Of a stretch of 44,808 bases of DNA, positions 23,215-31,224 are shown piece after piece; the stretch's first letter is position 1, and the number at the start of each line of letters is the position of its first letter. The stretch lies in the IMG/VR virus record IMGVR_UViG_3300036861_000386, positions 1 to 44,808 of that record. One strand, written 5' to 3'. The translations under genes were made by a program, and so were the position numbers. This stretch comes from a virus. Below the pieces are notes generated by a model. It searched no databases, had not been told where the DNA came from, and worked only from the letters and a program-made list of their open reading frames with translations.

Positions 23215-23607
23215 ATGCCATATGCGCTGCTGCCGGACATGGACCAGGAATTAGTCGACTTCCTGACCTCGCACGCCAGCCTTTCGCCGCTGCACGGCGG
23301 CCGGGTGAGCACTGAGCTCCAGTCGGACCTGGTGTGTCTACAGGTGACCAATCTCGGCGGGTCGCAGCCGTGGCCGTGGGAGGCGACCGCCGAGTTCCAG
23401 ATCAGCGCGTGGGGCGGCACCCAGCAGCAGGCCAACACCCTGATCCGCACCGTCGTCGCCGCGATCTACGACATGACCGGCACGGCGGTGGACGCCGGCC
23501 GCGTGGTCGGCGTCGGCGTCACGCTCGCCCCGCTGTGGTCGCCCGACGACCAGACCGCACGACCCCGGTATCTCACGCATGTCGCGTTGACGGCCTATCC
23601 CGCATGA
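23215..23607 (+). CDS. tail terminator / tail completion protein
   Basis: A 130-residue protein. The ATG at 23215 is chosen because GGGGGG lies about six bases upstream; an ATG at 23209 or TTG at 23134 are in-frame alternatives. The order LLPDMDQELVDFLTSHASLS, VSTELQSDLVCLQVTNLGG, PWPWEATAEFQISAWGG, QQANTLIRTVVAAIYDM and a final ARPRYLTHVALTAYP strand is that of the siphovirus tail-terminator (gpU/DUF3168-like) fold. It caps the tail tube and joins it to the head. Confidence 0.8.
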   Translation: MPYALLPDMDQELVDFLTSHASLSPLHGGRVSTELQSDLVCLQVTNLGGSQPWPWEATAEFQISAWGGTQQQANTLIRTVVAAIYDMTGTAVDAGRVVGVGVTLAPLWSPDDQTARPRYLTHVALTAYPA

Positions 23608-23624
23608 CCCAGTCCGGAGGAACT

Positions 23625-23858
23625 GTGACCACGAGATTCGTAGCGAAAGAGAACATCCCGGCTGGCGGCGTGCTCGCGTACACCCGGGGCCAGTACGTCG
23701 AGGCCGACGCGGTCAAGGCCAACGGCTGGGAAGACCTCGTCGTCGCCGATGGCACGAAGGAAGCCCGGCGGATCCACGCCGAGATCCTCGGCGAGCCGTT
23801 CGAGGACGACACCGCCACCAGCCGCACTGCCGCGGCTAAGACCGAGCAGAAGGGCTGA
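23625..23858 (+). CDS. small head-tail region protein
   Basis: Seventy-seven residues. CGGAGGAACT before the GTG at 23625 decides this start over the ATGA-coupled ATG at 23604. The first 45 residues are beta-rich (TTRFVAKENIPAGGVLAYTR, EDLVVADGTKEA). The tail is Ala/Thr/Glu rich. It resembles the short protein at 13191 in layout. No function is assigned. Confidence 0.7.
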   Translation: MTTRFVAKENIPAGGVLAYTRGQYVEADAVKANGWEDLVVADGTKEARRIHAEILGEPFEDDTATSRTAAAKTEQKG

Positions 23859-23864
23859 TAGTCG

Positions 23865-24461
23865 ATGGCCATCAATACCGTAGACAGCACCCAGATCGAG
23901 TCGGGCCCCGGCAAGATCTACTACGCGCCTTTGCTGACGACCATCCCGACGATCACCGCCGCCGCCAGCAAAGTGGTCGCGACGCCGGTGTGGACGAGCT
24001 GGGTCAACCCCGGCGCCACCGACAGCGGCATCACCTACACCGAGTCGACCTCGACCAGCGACATCACCGTGGCCGAGTCGCTGTATCCGGTGCGCACGGT
24101 CACCACCGGCAAGACGGGCCGGGTCGCGTTCAACATGTCCCACATCAGCGACCTGAACTGGAAGCTCGCCATGAACGGCGGCACGAACACGGTCACCGGC
24201 ACCGGCGCCACGAAGCTGTCCGCCTACGTGCCGCCGCTGGTCGGCTCCGAGGTGCGGGTGATGCTCGCGTTCCAGGCCCTGCTCGACGACGAGATCATCG
24301 TGTGGCCGCAGGTGTTCAACGTCGGCAGCGTCGAGTACGCCCGCGCCGGCTATGACACCAAGGCGGGCCTGCCGGTCGAGTTCAACGTCGAGCTTCCCGA
24401 CCCGGCCGTGATGACCACCCCCTACAAGCGGTGGACCACTGGGCCGTTGTCGCAGGGCTGA
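23865..24461 (+). CDS. major tail (tube) protein
   Basis: A 198-residue protein directly upstream of a strong terminator and the chaperone genes, as expected for the tail tube subunit. Sequence pattern: QIESGPGKIYYAPLLTTIPT at the start, VWTSWVNPGATDSGITYTES, TVAESLYPVRTVTTGKTGRV, FNMSHISDLNWKLAMNGG and a C-terminal GLPVEFNVELPDPAVM. These are typical of actinophage tube proteins with the gpV-like beta fold. Hexamers stack to build the tail. Confidence 0.9.
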   Translation: MAINTVDSTQIESGPGKIYYAPLLTTIPTITAAASKVVATPVWTSWVNPGATDSGITYTESTSTSDITVAESLYPVRTVTTGKTGRVAFNMSHISDLNWKLAMNGGTNTVTGTGATKLSAYVPPLVGSEVRVMLAFQALLDDEIIVWPQVFNVGSVEYARAGYDTKAGLPVEFNVELPDPAVMTTPYKRWTTGPLSQG

Positions 24462-24473
24462 TAGCCACGAACG

Positions 24474-24507
24474 GCGGGACCGGGCCTCTGGCGGCGCCCG
24501 GTCCCGC
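24474..24507 (+). terminator. strong hairpin terminator after the tail tube gene
   Basis: GCGGGACCGGGC (24474-24485) pairs perfectly with GCCCGGTCCCGC (24496-24507), followed by TTTCG. It probably lowers transcription past the highly expressed tube gene. Confidence 0.85.
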
Positions 24508-24540
24508 TTTCGCCGCCAGCGCCGCCGCAGGAGATGCACC

Positions 24541-25023
24541 ATGGCTAACCTCGGTACGTTCGGCGCCGCCGTCCGCGAGTTCGACCCGGACGACGAGCGC
24601 GACACCTTCGACTTCTTCGGCGAGACGTTCATCGTCGAGGGCGTCATCCCGGCGATGCTCCACATCCAGCTCGGCGCGGCGCTCGCCGGGAAAATCGCCG
24701 AGATGGACGGCAACGCCGCGATGTACGAGGCGATGCGCTGCGCACTGACCAAACCGGAGCGGCAGGTCGACGGCAAGACGGAGCCGATGGACGAGTCGCA
24801 GTTCGACCGGTTCTTCCGTCTCGCCGTGCAGAAACGTTGCGACCTGCATGATCTGTTGACGCTGGTGTTCAAGCTGTTCGGTGCGCAGTCCGGCCGCCCT
24901 ACCGAGCAGCGGCCCACCTCGCAGCCTGGGTCGCTGCCAACTTCGACGAATTCGAAGTCGTCTGCCTCGGACATCCTGGCCTCGCAGGGCTACACCTCGG
25001 TCGACGCGGTCTTGGCTGGCTGA
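24541..25023 (+). CDS. tail assembly chaperone, upstream frame (gpG-like)
   Basis: A 160-residue frame with AGGAG upstream of the ATG. It begins like actinophage gpG proteins (FGAAVREFDPDDERDTFDFF, GETFIVEGVIPAMLHIQLGA) and ends with a Ser/Thr-rich tail (SGRPTEQRPTSQPGSLPTS) that often marks the region beyond a frameshift site. The chaperone binds the tape measure during tail assembly. It lies between the tube and tape-measure genes. The longer frameshifted product continues in the -1 frame (24852-25202). Confidence 0.88.
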   Translation: MANLGTFGAAVREFDPDDERDTFDFFGETFIVEGVIPAMLHIQLGAALAGKIAEMDGNAAMYEAMRCALTKPERQVDGKTEPMDESQFDRFFRLAVQKRCDLHDLLTLVFKLFGAQSGRPTEQRPTSQPGSLPTSTNSKSSASDILASQGYTSVDAVLAG

Positions 25024-25202
25024 ACGACTGCTCGCCCCGGCTGCTGTTCAACATCGCCTACGTGCACCTGCGCAGTAGATGCCACAACGTCAAGGAATTC
25101 GACGCCTGGCTTGAGGGGCCGGTGTTCCGTGCTGACGCGCGCGCCGACGAACGGCGCCAACTTCGCCATGCCGCGCTGATGCGCGGCGAGATCCCAGCAT
25201 GA
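24852..25202 (+). CDS. tail assembly chaperone, -1 frame extension (gpGT-like)
   Basis: This frame opens after a TGA at 24849 and runs to the TGA at 25200 with no ATG, GTG or TTG until 25062, so it is most likely read by a -1 frameshift from the upstream gene. Its last 60 residues (PRLLFNIAYVHLRSRCHNVK, then EFDAWLEGPVFRADARADER) look like gpT partners of known chaperones. I cannot find a canonical slippery heptamer between 24852 and 25020, so the slip point is open. Confidence 0.7.
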   Translation, partial: SVDAGVQAVRCAVRPPYRAAAHLAAWVAANFDEFEVVCLGHPGLAGLHLGRRGLGWLNDCSPRLLFNIAYVHLRSRCHNVKEFDAWLEGPVFRADARADERRQLRHAALMRGEIPA

Positions 25203-25215
25203 GAAGGGAGCGGTC

Positions 25216-25548
25216 ATGCGCGTCGACGACAGGCCCAGCGATCCACGCGACCTACGGGACTTGGCGAACTCGTCCGAGGTGCAGGACGAGTTGAAGAAGC
25301 TGGCGCTCGCCATCCGCGACGACGCCCGGCAACTCGCGCCGCGGCGGACCGGCAATCTGCGCCGGCACATCGACATCGAAAAGGTTACCGACCTGGACAC
25401 CGGCGTGGACGGCTACGTGGTCGGCTGGGAAGACGACGCATTCTATGGCCCCTTCGTGGAGAAGGGCGGCGAGCACCGCCGGCCGCGGCCACACCTGGTA
25501 CCTGCAGCCATCAAGAACGGTGTGACCGGGCCGGGCGGTGACGAGTGA
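25216..25548 (+). CDS. HK97 gp10-like tail-completion / neck protein
   Basis: A 110-residue protein, AGAAGGGAG upstream of the ATG. Family landmarks: KLALAIRDDARQLAPRRTGN, LRRHIDIEKV, GYVVGWEDDAFYGPFVEKGG and RRPRPHLVPAAIKN. In HK97-type phages this protein lies with the connector genes, before the tube gene. Here it follows the chaperones, an unusual order. Its stop overlaps the tape measure GTG. Confidence 0.83.
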   Translation: MRVDDRPSDPRDLRDLANSSEVQDELKKLALAIRDDARQLAPRRTGNLRRHIDIEKVTDLDTGVDGYVVGWEDDAFYGPFVEKGGEHRRPRPHLVPAAIKNGVTGPGGDE

Positions 25549-28343
25549 GCGGCATCCTGCGCCGGGCCTACGTCAAGGTCGCGCCGGACACCACCGACTT
25601 CGACCGGGAGCTCAAGGAACGGCTCCGGCTGATCAAGGCCGACACCGAGGGTGACAAGCTCGGCAAGGATTTCGGCACCGCTTTCACGAGGCGGTTCGAC
25701 GCCCAACTGAAGAGCCTGCACATCCCGCCGATCGACCTGAAGGCCAACCCGCGTGACGCGTTGGCGGCGATCGACAAGACGCAACGCGAACTCGAGGGCC
25801 TGCGCGACCACGCCGGCACGGTCGAGTTGCGCATGCGCACGGAGCGGGCGCTCGGTGACCTCGCCAGATTCCGCAAGAAGATCGGCGACGAGGGTGACGA
25901 CTCGGGCGGCTTCTTCGCCGTCCGGTTCCTGCAGCGGCTCGGCCCGGCGATCGCGGAGGGTCCCGGACTCGCGGTCGCCGGCGCCGGCATCGGCCTGGCC
26001 CTCGCACCGACCGCGGCCGCCGCGCTGGCCGCTGCGGTCGTCGGCGGCGCCGGCATCGGTGGTGTGGTCGGCGGCCTGGTGCTGGCGTCGAAGGACACCC
26101 GGGTGCAGGCCGCCGCTAAGGCGCTCGGCGACACCGTGATGGCCGATCTCAATGACCGGGCCGCCCAGTTCGTCGGCCCCGCGCTGGCCGGCATCGCCAA
26201 GTTGCGGGCCGGCTGGCTTACCCTCGGCCCGGACCTCGACCGCATCTTCGCGTCGTCGCGGTTCGTGGATCCGCTGGTGACCGGCGCGGTCACCGGCGCC
26301 CGCAAGCTGATCGGTGGGGTCGCGGACGCCGTCGACAAGGCCGACCCGGTCATCGCGTCCCTCTCCGCCGGCCTCGACCGGATCGGCGCAGCCGCCGGGG
26401 AAGCGTTCTCACTGCTGTCGAACGACGCGGACGAGGGCGCTTCGGCCGTCAACGACCTGTCGCTGGCCGTGTCCAACTTCATCACCGTCACCACCGGCAT
26501 CATCCACGGGACCGCTGTCCTCAAGGGCTACACCGACCAGCTCGACGTCGCGATCGACAAGGCCAGGGGCTGGATCGAGAACAACAGCGCCGTGGCGGAT
26601 GCGCTCGCGGACGTCGGGATCCAACTGGATATCACCGCGGACGGGTTCAAGAAGGGCTCCGCCGAGGCGGAGGCATACCAGCGGCTGACCACCGGCGTCG
26701 GCACCGCCGCGGACGTGACCACCCTACGGCTGGCCGGAATGTCCGACGCCAAGCTGCGCGACGTGGACGCCTCGGGCAAGGCCGTCGACGCGGCGAACGC
26801 GGTCACCGACTCGTCGAACCGGGTCGGCGGCGCCATGCAGCTTGAGGCGGACGCCACCGAGACGGCCGCGCTGAAAACCCAACTGCTGGCCGCGCAGCAG
26901 GCGCAACTGAAGGTCGTTCAGGACGCGGTGTCCGCATCACAGTTGACGCTACAGGGCACGCTAGACGGGCTTGGCGGGAAGACCTCGTTCGCGAGCCAGG
27001 CCGCGACCGCGCTGAAGCAGGCGATGGACAACCTGTACGGGGCGACCATCAACCAGACTGACGCCAACGAGACCTACCAGGCGTCGTGGGATTCCCTGTC
27101 GGCGTCGGTGAAGTCCAACAAGGGCAGCCTGGACATCCACACCGTGGCGGGCCGCGCCAACCGGGACGCCCTCGAGAGTCTGCTGACCTCGACCAACGAG
27201 CTGTACACGGCGGACATCGCTGCCGGGGACGCGACGGCGACGGCGACGAAGAAGCATGAGGCCCGGATCGCCGCGGTGAAGGAGGAGGCGCGCCGGCTTG
27301 GCCTGAACAAGACCGAGACGCAGAAACTGATCGACACGTACGGGAAGATCCCCGGCAAGAAGACCACGGACCTGATTCTCGACGGGGTCCGGGAAGTCGT
27401 CTCCGCGTTGAAGTCGCTCTACGTCTTCCAGCGGGCCCTGGCCGAGGGCCGCTCGCTCGAGTCGATGGAACAGAAGCTGCGCACCGGTTCGGACTCGGGG
27501 CCGGCCAAGCGGTTCGGCGGGTTCTCCGCTGGCGGCTTCACCGGCGAGGGCGGCAAGCACGAGCCCGCTGGCATCGTGCACCGTAAAGAGTTCGTGCTCC
27601 GAAGCGAAGCGACGGCCAACATCGAGCGGCAGGCGCCCGGCTTCCTGAGCGCGATGAACACGATGGCCCGGCTGCCGGGCTACGCGGGCGGTGGCCTGGT
27701 CGCACCCGTGGACACGTCGCGGCGGTGGCCGTACGAGGTCGAGGTCGGCAACACCCGGATCCCGTCCAAGAGCGAGGCGGCCAGCAAGGTCACCCCGGCG
27801 ATTGGTGCGGGCGGCCAGTCCCTCGACTTCATGGTCCGGGTGGTCCGGGCCGCGTTCCCCGGCATGCGCCTGATCTCCGGCTACCGGCCGGGCGCGCGCA
27901 CCCTGTCCGGCGCGGTGTCCTACCACGCGCTCAAGCGGGCCACGGACTGGCCACCGTCGAGGCCGTTGGCCGAGTGGATCAACGCGAACTACAAGGCGCG
28001 GACCAAAGAGCTCATCACCCCATGGAACGACCTGAACATCCACAATGGCGCCCGGCACGCCTACTCCGGGGCGGTGTTCCGGCAGCACAACTTCGCCGGC
28101 GGCAACGCGCACGACCACTGGGCCATGGCAGGCGGCGGCGTCATCGGTGAGCCGGTGTTCGGCATCGGCGCATCCGGCCGCACCTATTCCTTCGGCGAGC
28201 GCGGCCCCGAAACGGTCATCCCCGGCGCCGGCGGTGACACCTTAATCTTCAACTTCAGCGGTCCGGTCGCGGCGCGGCAGCAGGCGGAGGACATGTTCGT
28301 CGACGCCTATTACTCGGCCAAGCGGAAGCGGAGGATCCCGTGA
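25545..28343 (+). CDS. tape measure protein with peptidase-like C-terminal domain
   Basis: A 932-residue protein from the GTGA-coupled start. It sets tail length and spans the tail lumen. Residues 1-125 are charged and helical (FDRELKERLRLIKADTEGDK). About 130-185 is a Gly/Ala-rich hydrophobic segment (AGAGIGLALAPTAAAALAAA) that may enter the host membrane. A long helical body follows. From about 740 to 865 there is an M15-type metallopeptidase-like region: LISGYRPGAR, SYHALKRATD near 791-800, KELITPWNDLNI, and NAHDHWAM near 853-860, giving plausible His/Asp/His zinc ligands. It probably cuts peptidoglycan during DNA entry. The C-terminal ERGPETVIPG motif is common in tape measures. Confidence 0.92.
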   Translation: MSGILRRAYVKVAPDTTDFDRELKERLRLIKADTEGDKLGKDFGTAFTRRFDAQLKSLHIPPIDLKANPRDALAAIDKTQRELEGLRDHAGTVELRMRTERALGDLARFRKKIGDEGDDSGGFFAVRFLQRLGPAIAEGPGLAVAGAGIGLALAPTAAAALAAAVVGGAGIGGVVGGLVLASKDTRVQAAAKALGDTVMADLNDRAAQFVGPALAGIAKLRAGWLTLGPDLDRIFASSRFVDPLVTGAVTGARKLIGGVADAVDKADPVIASLSAGLDRIGAAAGEAFSLLSNDADEGASAVNDLSLAVSNFITVTTGIIHGTAVLKGYTDQLDVAIDKARGWIENNSAVADALADVGIQLDITADGFKKGSAEAEAYQRLTTGVGTAADVTTLRLAGMSDAKLRDVDASGKAVDAANAVTDSSNRVGGAMQLEADATETAALKTQLLAAQQAQLKVVQDAVSASQLTLQGTLDGLGGKTSFASQAATALKQAMDNLYGATINQTDANETYQASWDSLSASVKSNKGSLDIHTVAGRANRDALESLLTSTNELYTADIAAGDATATATKKHEARIAAVKEEARRLGLNKTETQKLIDTYGKIPGKKTTDLILDGVREVVSALKSLYVFQRALAEGRSLESMEQKLRTGSDSGPAKRFGGFSAGGFTGEGGKHEPAGIVHRKEFVLRSEATANIERQAPGFLSAMNTMARLPGYAGGGLVAPVDTSRRWPYEVEVGNTRIPSKSEAASKVTPAIGAGGQSLDFMVRVVRAAFPGMRLISGYRPGARTLSGAVSYHALKRATDWPPSRPLAEWINANYKARTKELITPWNDLNIHNGARHAYSGAVFRQHNFAGGNAHDHWAMAGGGVIGEPVFGIGASGRTYSFGERGPETVIPGAGGDTLIFNFSGPVAARQQAEDMFVDAYYSAKRKRRIP

Positions 28344-29971
28344 CCGTGCGCGGCTACCAACTCGCGATCGACTGGTCCCGGTCCGGCGTCTACACGGGGA
28401 CGCTCGAGGACGTCACCGTCCCCGGGGCGACCTACGTGCAGTCCGAGACGGACATCGTGGCCACCTGGGGCCGCGGCGACGCCCGCGCCACCGAGGACGC
28501 GGCCAACGGCCGGCTCACCTTCGCCCTCGTCAACGTCGACCGCCAGTTCTCACCGGAGAACACGAGTTCGCCGATCGCCGGGAAGGTGCTGCCGGGCACG
28601 CCCGTGCGGCTGAACGTCACGAACCCGGTCGACGCGAGCATCACCACCGTGTTCCAGGGGCCGATCGACACCCTCGACGTCGACCCGAACGCGGCCGGCA
28701 AGGACTTCACCGCGGAGTGCTCCGACGGGTGGGGCCTGCCCGGCGACACCCAACTGTCCACGCCGGTCTACCAGGGGCAGCGCACCGGCGACCTGGTACA
28801 GATCATCCTGACCGCGATCGGGTGGCCGCTGGACAAGCGGTCCATCGACTGGGGTGCCACGGTCGTCCCGTACTGGTGGGCCGAGGGTGTCGACGCGGCC
28901 ACCGCGATCAATGACCTCGTGCACTCCGAAGGCCCGCCTGCGATCGCCTACGTGGCGAACGGGATCTTCTACTTCCGGGACCGGCACCACCGGTTGACTG
29001 CTGCGCGGTCGACGACGAGCCAGGGCACCTACACGCACACCATCCCCGCGGGCGCCGCGCCTGGCGATCACAAGATCATCCGGAACAGCTTCGGCTACAA
29101 GCATGGCCTCGACAAGATCGTGAACTCGGCCACCCTGGAGGTGACCCCGCGGATCCCGCAGAACGTGCAGGTGGTGTGGAAGACCGACGATGTGATAAGT
29201 CTCGGCGCCAACGAAACCCGGGTGATCGTGGTCCGCACCGACGACCCGTTCATCCTCGCCCAGGTCCCGAGCGCGCTGATCGTCTACCTGCAGGACGGCA
29301 CCTTCACCCGCGACTACCACGTGGCCGCCGGCACCGTGACGATCACCCTGTCCCGGGACTCCGGCCAGAGCTTGTTCATCACCCTGACCGCAGGCGGCGG
29401 CGGCACGCTGCTCGACGAGGGTTTGAAACTGCGGGCCACCCCACTCACCGCGGGGGCGACGTACAAGTTCAGCAGCGAGGACCCGTCGTCGGTCAACACG
29501 TTCGGCCGTAACACGTGGCCCGGCACCGCACCGTGGGCGTATCTGTACGACGCCGACGCCATCGTCGACAAGATCGTCGGCGTGTATGGGCAGCCCCGGC
29601 CGTCGGTGACGTTCGACATCGAGGGCGTACTCGGCTCGGCCACATTGACGGAGATCCTCGGGCAACAAATCAGCGACCGGATCACCGTCCGCAACGACGA
29701 GCTCGGCCTGAACGCCGACTTCATGGTGGAGCAGCTCACCCACACCATCCAACAGCTCGGGCTGCGGCACACCCTGACGATCGGCGTACAGGTGGTCGAG
29801 CCGTTGCAGGCGGCGCAGCCGTTCATCTTCGACACCGCGACGCCGCTGGTCAACGGGTTCAACAACGGCCAGTTCAACATGGACGGCCTCAACAACTCAG
29901 CGACCATGTTCCGCTTCGACACCGCCTCGCCGACCACGCAGGGATTCGGGTCCGGTGTCTTCGCTAGCTAA
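28340..29971 (+). CDS. minor tail protein, baseplate / distal tail region
   Basis: A 543-residue protein, GTGA-coupled to the tape measure. The N-terminal 120 residues read like distal-tail proteins of actinophages (YQLAIDWSRSGVYTGTLEDV, GRGDARATEDAANGRLTFAL, NVDRQFSPENTSSPIAGKVL). The middle has FTAECSDGWGLPGDTQLST and DAATAINDLVHSEGPPAIAY, a fold found in gp27/hub-like proteins, and the end is Asn/Gly/Phe-rich (LVNGFNNGQFNMDGLNN). It probably forms the tail tip hub. Downstream genes overlap or nearly touch. Confidence 0.85.
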   Translation: MTVRGYQLAIDWSRSGVYTGTLEDVTVPGATYVQSETDIVATWGRGDARATEDAANGRLTFALVNVDRQFSPENTSSPIAGKVLPGTPVRLNVTNPVDASITTVFQGPIDTLDVDPNAAGKDFTAECSDGWGLPGDTQLSTPVYQGQRTGDLVQIILTAIGWPLDKRSIDWGATVVPYWWAEGVDAATAINDLVHSEGPPAIAYVANGIFYFRDRHHRLTAARSTTSQGTYTHTIPAGAAPGDHKIIRNSFGYKHGLDKIVNSATLEVTPRIPQNVQVVWKTDDVISLGANETRVIVVRTDDPFILAQVPSALIVYLQDGTFTRDYHVAAGTVTITLSRDSGQSLFITLTAGGGGTLLDEGLKLRATPLTAGATYKFSSEDPSSVNTFGRNTWPGTAPWAYLYDADAIVDKIVGVYGQPRPSVTFDIEGVLGSATLTEILGQQISDRITVRNDELGLNADFMVEQLTHTIQQLGLRHTLTIGVQVVEPLQAAQPFIFDTATPLVNGFNNGQFNMDGLNNSATMFRFDTASPTTQGFGSGVFAS

Positions 29972-30422
29972 TCCACTGCCGCGCGGCAATTACGTCTTCG
30001 CGAACCGGGGCCGTTGGTTGGTCATGTGCGCGTCGCCGTTCTGCCTGGGCGCCATGCAGGTCTGGCCGGGGCAGTCGTTCACAGCGTGCGGGGATTGTGG
30101 CTGGCCGATCGAACAGCTGATCTGGCCGGCCGACCCCGACGGCATCGAGGCGATCCTGCTGATGCGGCCGCTCGAGAAGACCCGCAACTGGCATCCCGGC
30201 GAAACCCTGCAGGACCTGATCGCCGAGAACGTCATGCACGGCATCCTGCCGAAGGGCATTGAGCCGGGCGATCCGGACGCTGTGGCGGTGCAGTTGTTGA
30301 CCACGGTCGACGACCGGCTCGTGTCCGGCCTAGTCGGCCTCTCGATCCGTTCCGACATTCGCCGCCACCAGATCGAGGAGATCACCTATGGCGTGGACGA
30401 CGCCGCTCACCGCAGCTGCTAA
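29955..30422 (+). CDS. Cys-rich tail-region protein
   Basis: A 155-residue protein whose GTG lies 17 bp inside the previous gene; an ATG at 30024 is an alternative. Residues 25-50 contain two Cys pairs (CASPFCLG and CGDCGWPIEQLI), a zinc-ribbon layout. The remainder is helical (NWHPGETLQDLIAENVMHGI). This kind of zinc-ribbon protein after the tail hub is seen in other actinophages, where its role is unknown. The next gene starts in its last 35 bp. Confidence 0.72.
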   Translation: MSSLANPLPRGNYVFANRGRWLVMCASPFCLGAMQVWPGQSFTACGDCGWPIEQLIWPADPDGIEAILLMRPLEKTRNWHPGETLQDLIAENVMHGILPKGIEPGDPDAVAVQLLTTVDDRLVSGLVGLSIRSDIRRHQIEEITYGVDDAAHRSC

Positions 30423-30933
30423 CACCGCGTTGACGGCGGCGCAATGGAACGCCAGCGTCCGGGACAATCTGCTCACCACCGCGCCGGCCCTGGCAACGGC
30501 GGCCGGGCAGATGTGGGTGTCGACCGCGGCCAACGCCGGCGCGATGCGGACCCCGACCTTCGCGTCTGTCACCGCCGCGCAAACCACCACATCAATCGGC
30601 GCATATGGCGATCTCACCACGGTGGGGCCGGCGGTCACCGTCACGACCGGTGTGGCCGCCATCTACGGATTCACCGCGACCATCTCCAACGGCACCGGCC
30701 TCGGCGGCGGCCAGATGGCGATCGCCATCACCGGTGCGACCACGCTCGCGGCCGACGATTCGCGGTGTATCTACGTCCGGCACACCACCGGCGCCATCGC
30801 CACCCGGTACGGGCAGGTGCAGTTCCAGCCGGGGCTCACCGCCGGCAGCAACACCCTCACGGCCAAGTACACGACCCCGACCGGCGGCACCGCCACATTC
30901 TCGGACCGCCACCTATTCGCGATACCGCTTTAG
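30388..30933 (+). CDS. minor tail or fibre protein
   Basis: A 181-residue protein; GAGGAG lies upstream of the ATG within the previous gene. The N-terminal AQWNASVRDNLLTTAPALAT with AAGQMWVSTAANAGAMR is a motif block found in actinophage receptor-side tail proteins. The C-terminal two thirds is a small beta domain (FTATISNGTGLGGGQMAIAI, YGQVQFQPGLTAGSNTLTA) of the type that forms trimeric fibre tips. Likely a short tail fibre or tip. No chaperone or other fibre gene follows. Confidence 0.8.
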   Translation: MAWTTPLTAAANTALTAAQWNASVRDNLLTTAPALATAAGQMWVSTAANAGAMRTPTFASVTAAQTTTSIGAYGDLTTVGPAVTVTTGVAAIYGFTATISNGTGLGGGQMAIAITGATTLAADDSRCIYVRHTTGAIATRYGQVQFQPGLTAGSNTLTAKYTTPTGGTATFSDRHLFAIPL

Positions 30934-30969
30934 GAGGAGGCCCACACCATCGCCACCATCACGCAGTAC

Positions 30970-31209
30970 ATGAATCAACTCCGCCAACGGGAGGAGCTGC
31001 TGGCGCAGAAGATCGGCGCGAGTATGCCCAGCCTTGCCGTCGAGTACCGGATCGTGCTGTCCTGCTCGAACGCCGCGCTTGCCGTGCTGATGAAGTTGCT
31101 TGTGGACAAGGGCCTGGTCACCGACGCGGAGCTGCTGGCCGCCTACAACGCGGCCACGGCGGACCTGGTGAACCAGGAGCTGTACGACCCGCAGTCGCCG
31201 TCACCGTGA
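30970..31209 (+). CDS. small helical protein; possible ATC start at 30949
   Basis: Seventy-nine residues from the ATG at 30970. However, the strong RBS GGAGGAGG (30933-30940) is placed for a start at 30949, where the in-frame codon is ATC, followed by codons that would read ATITQYMNQLRQ. Either initiation uses ATC, or an ATG was mutated or misread. The protein is helical (LRQREELLAQKIGASMPSLA, LAVLMKLLVDKGLVTDAELL) and sits between tail and lysis genes; similar short helical proteins occur before lysins in actinophages. Confidence 0.75.
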   Translation: MNQLRQREELLAQKIGASMPSLAVEYRIVLSCSNAALAVLMKLLVDKGLVTDAELLAAYNAATADLVNQELYDPQSPSP

Positions 31210-31224
31210 AGGGGTAAGCCGCCT

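Noticed and set aside
26961-28118. 385-codon minus-strand open frame
   Set aside because: Antisense to the tape measure; no start signal and biased composition.
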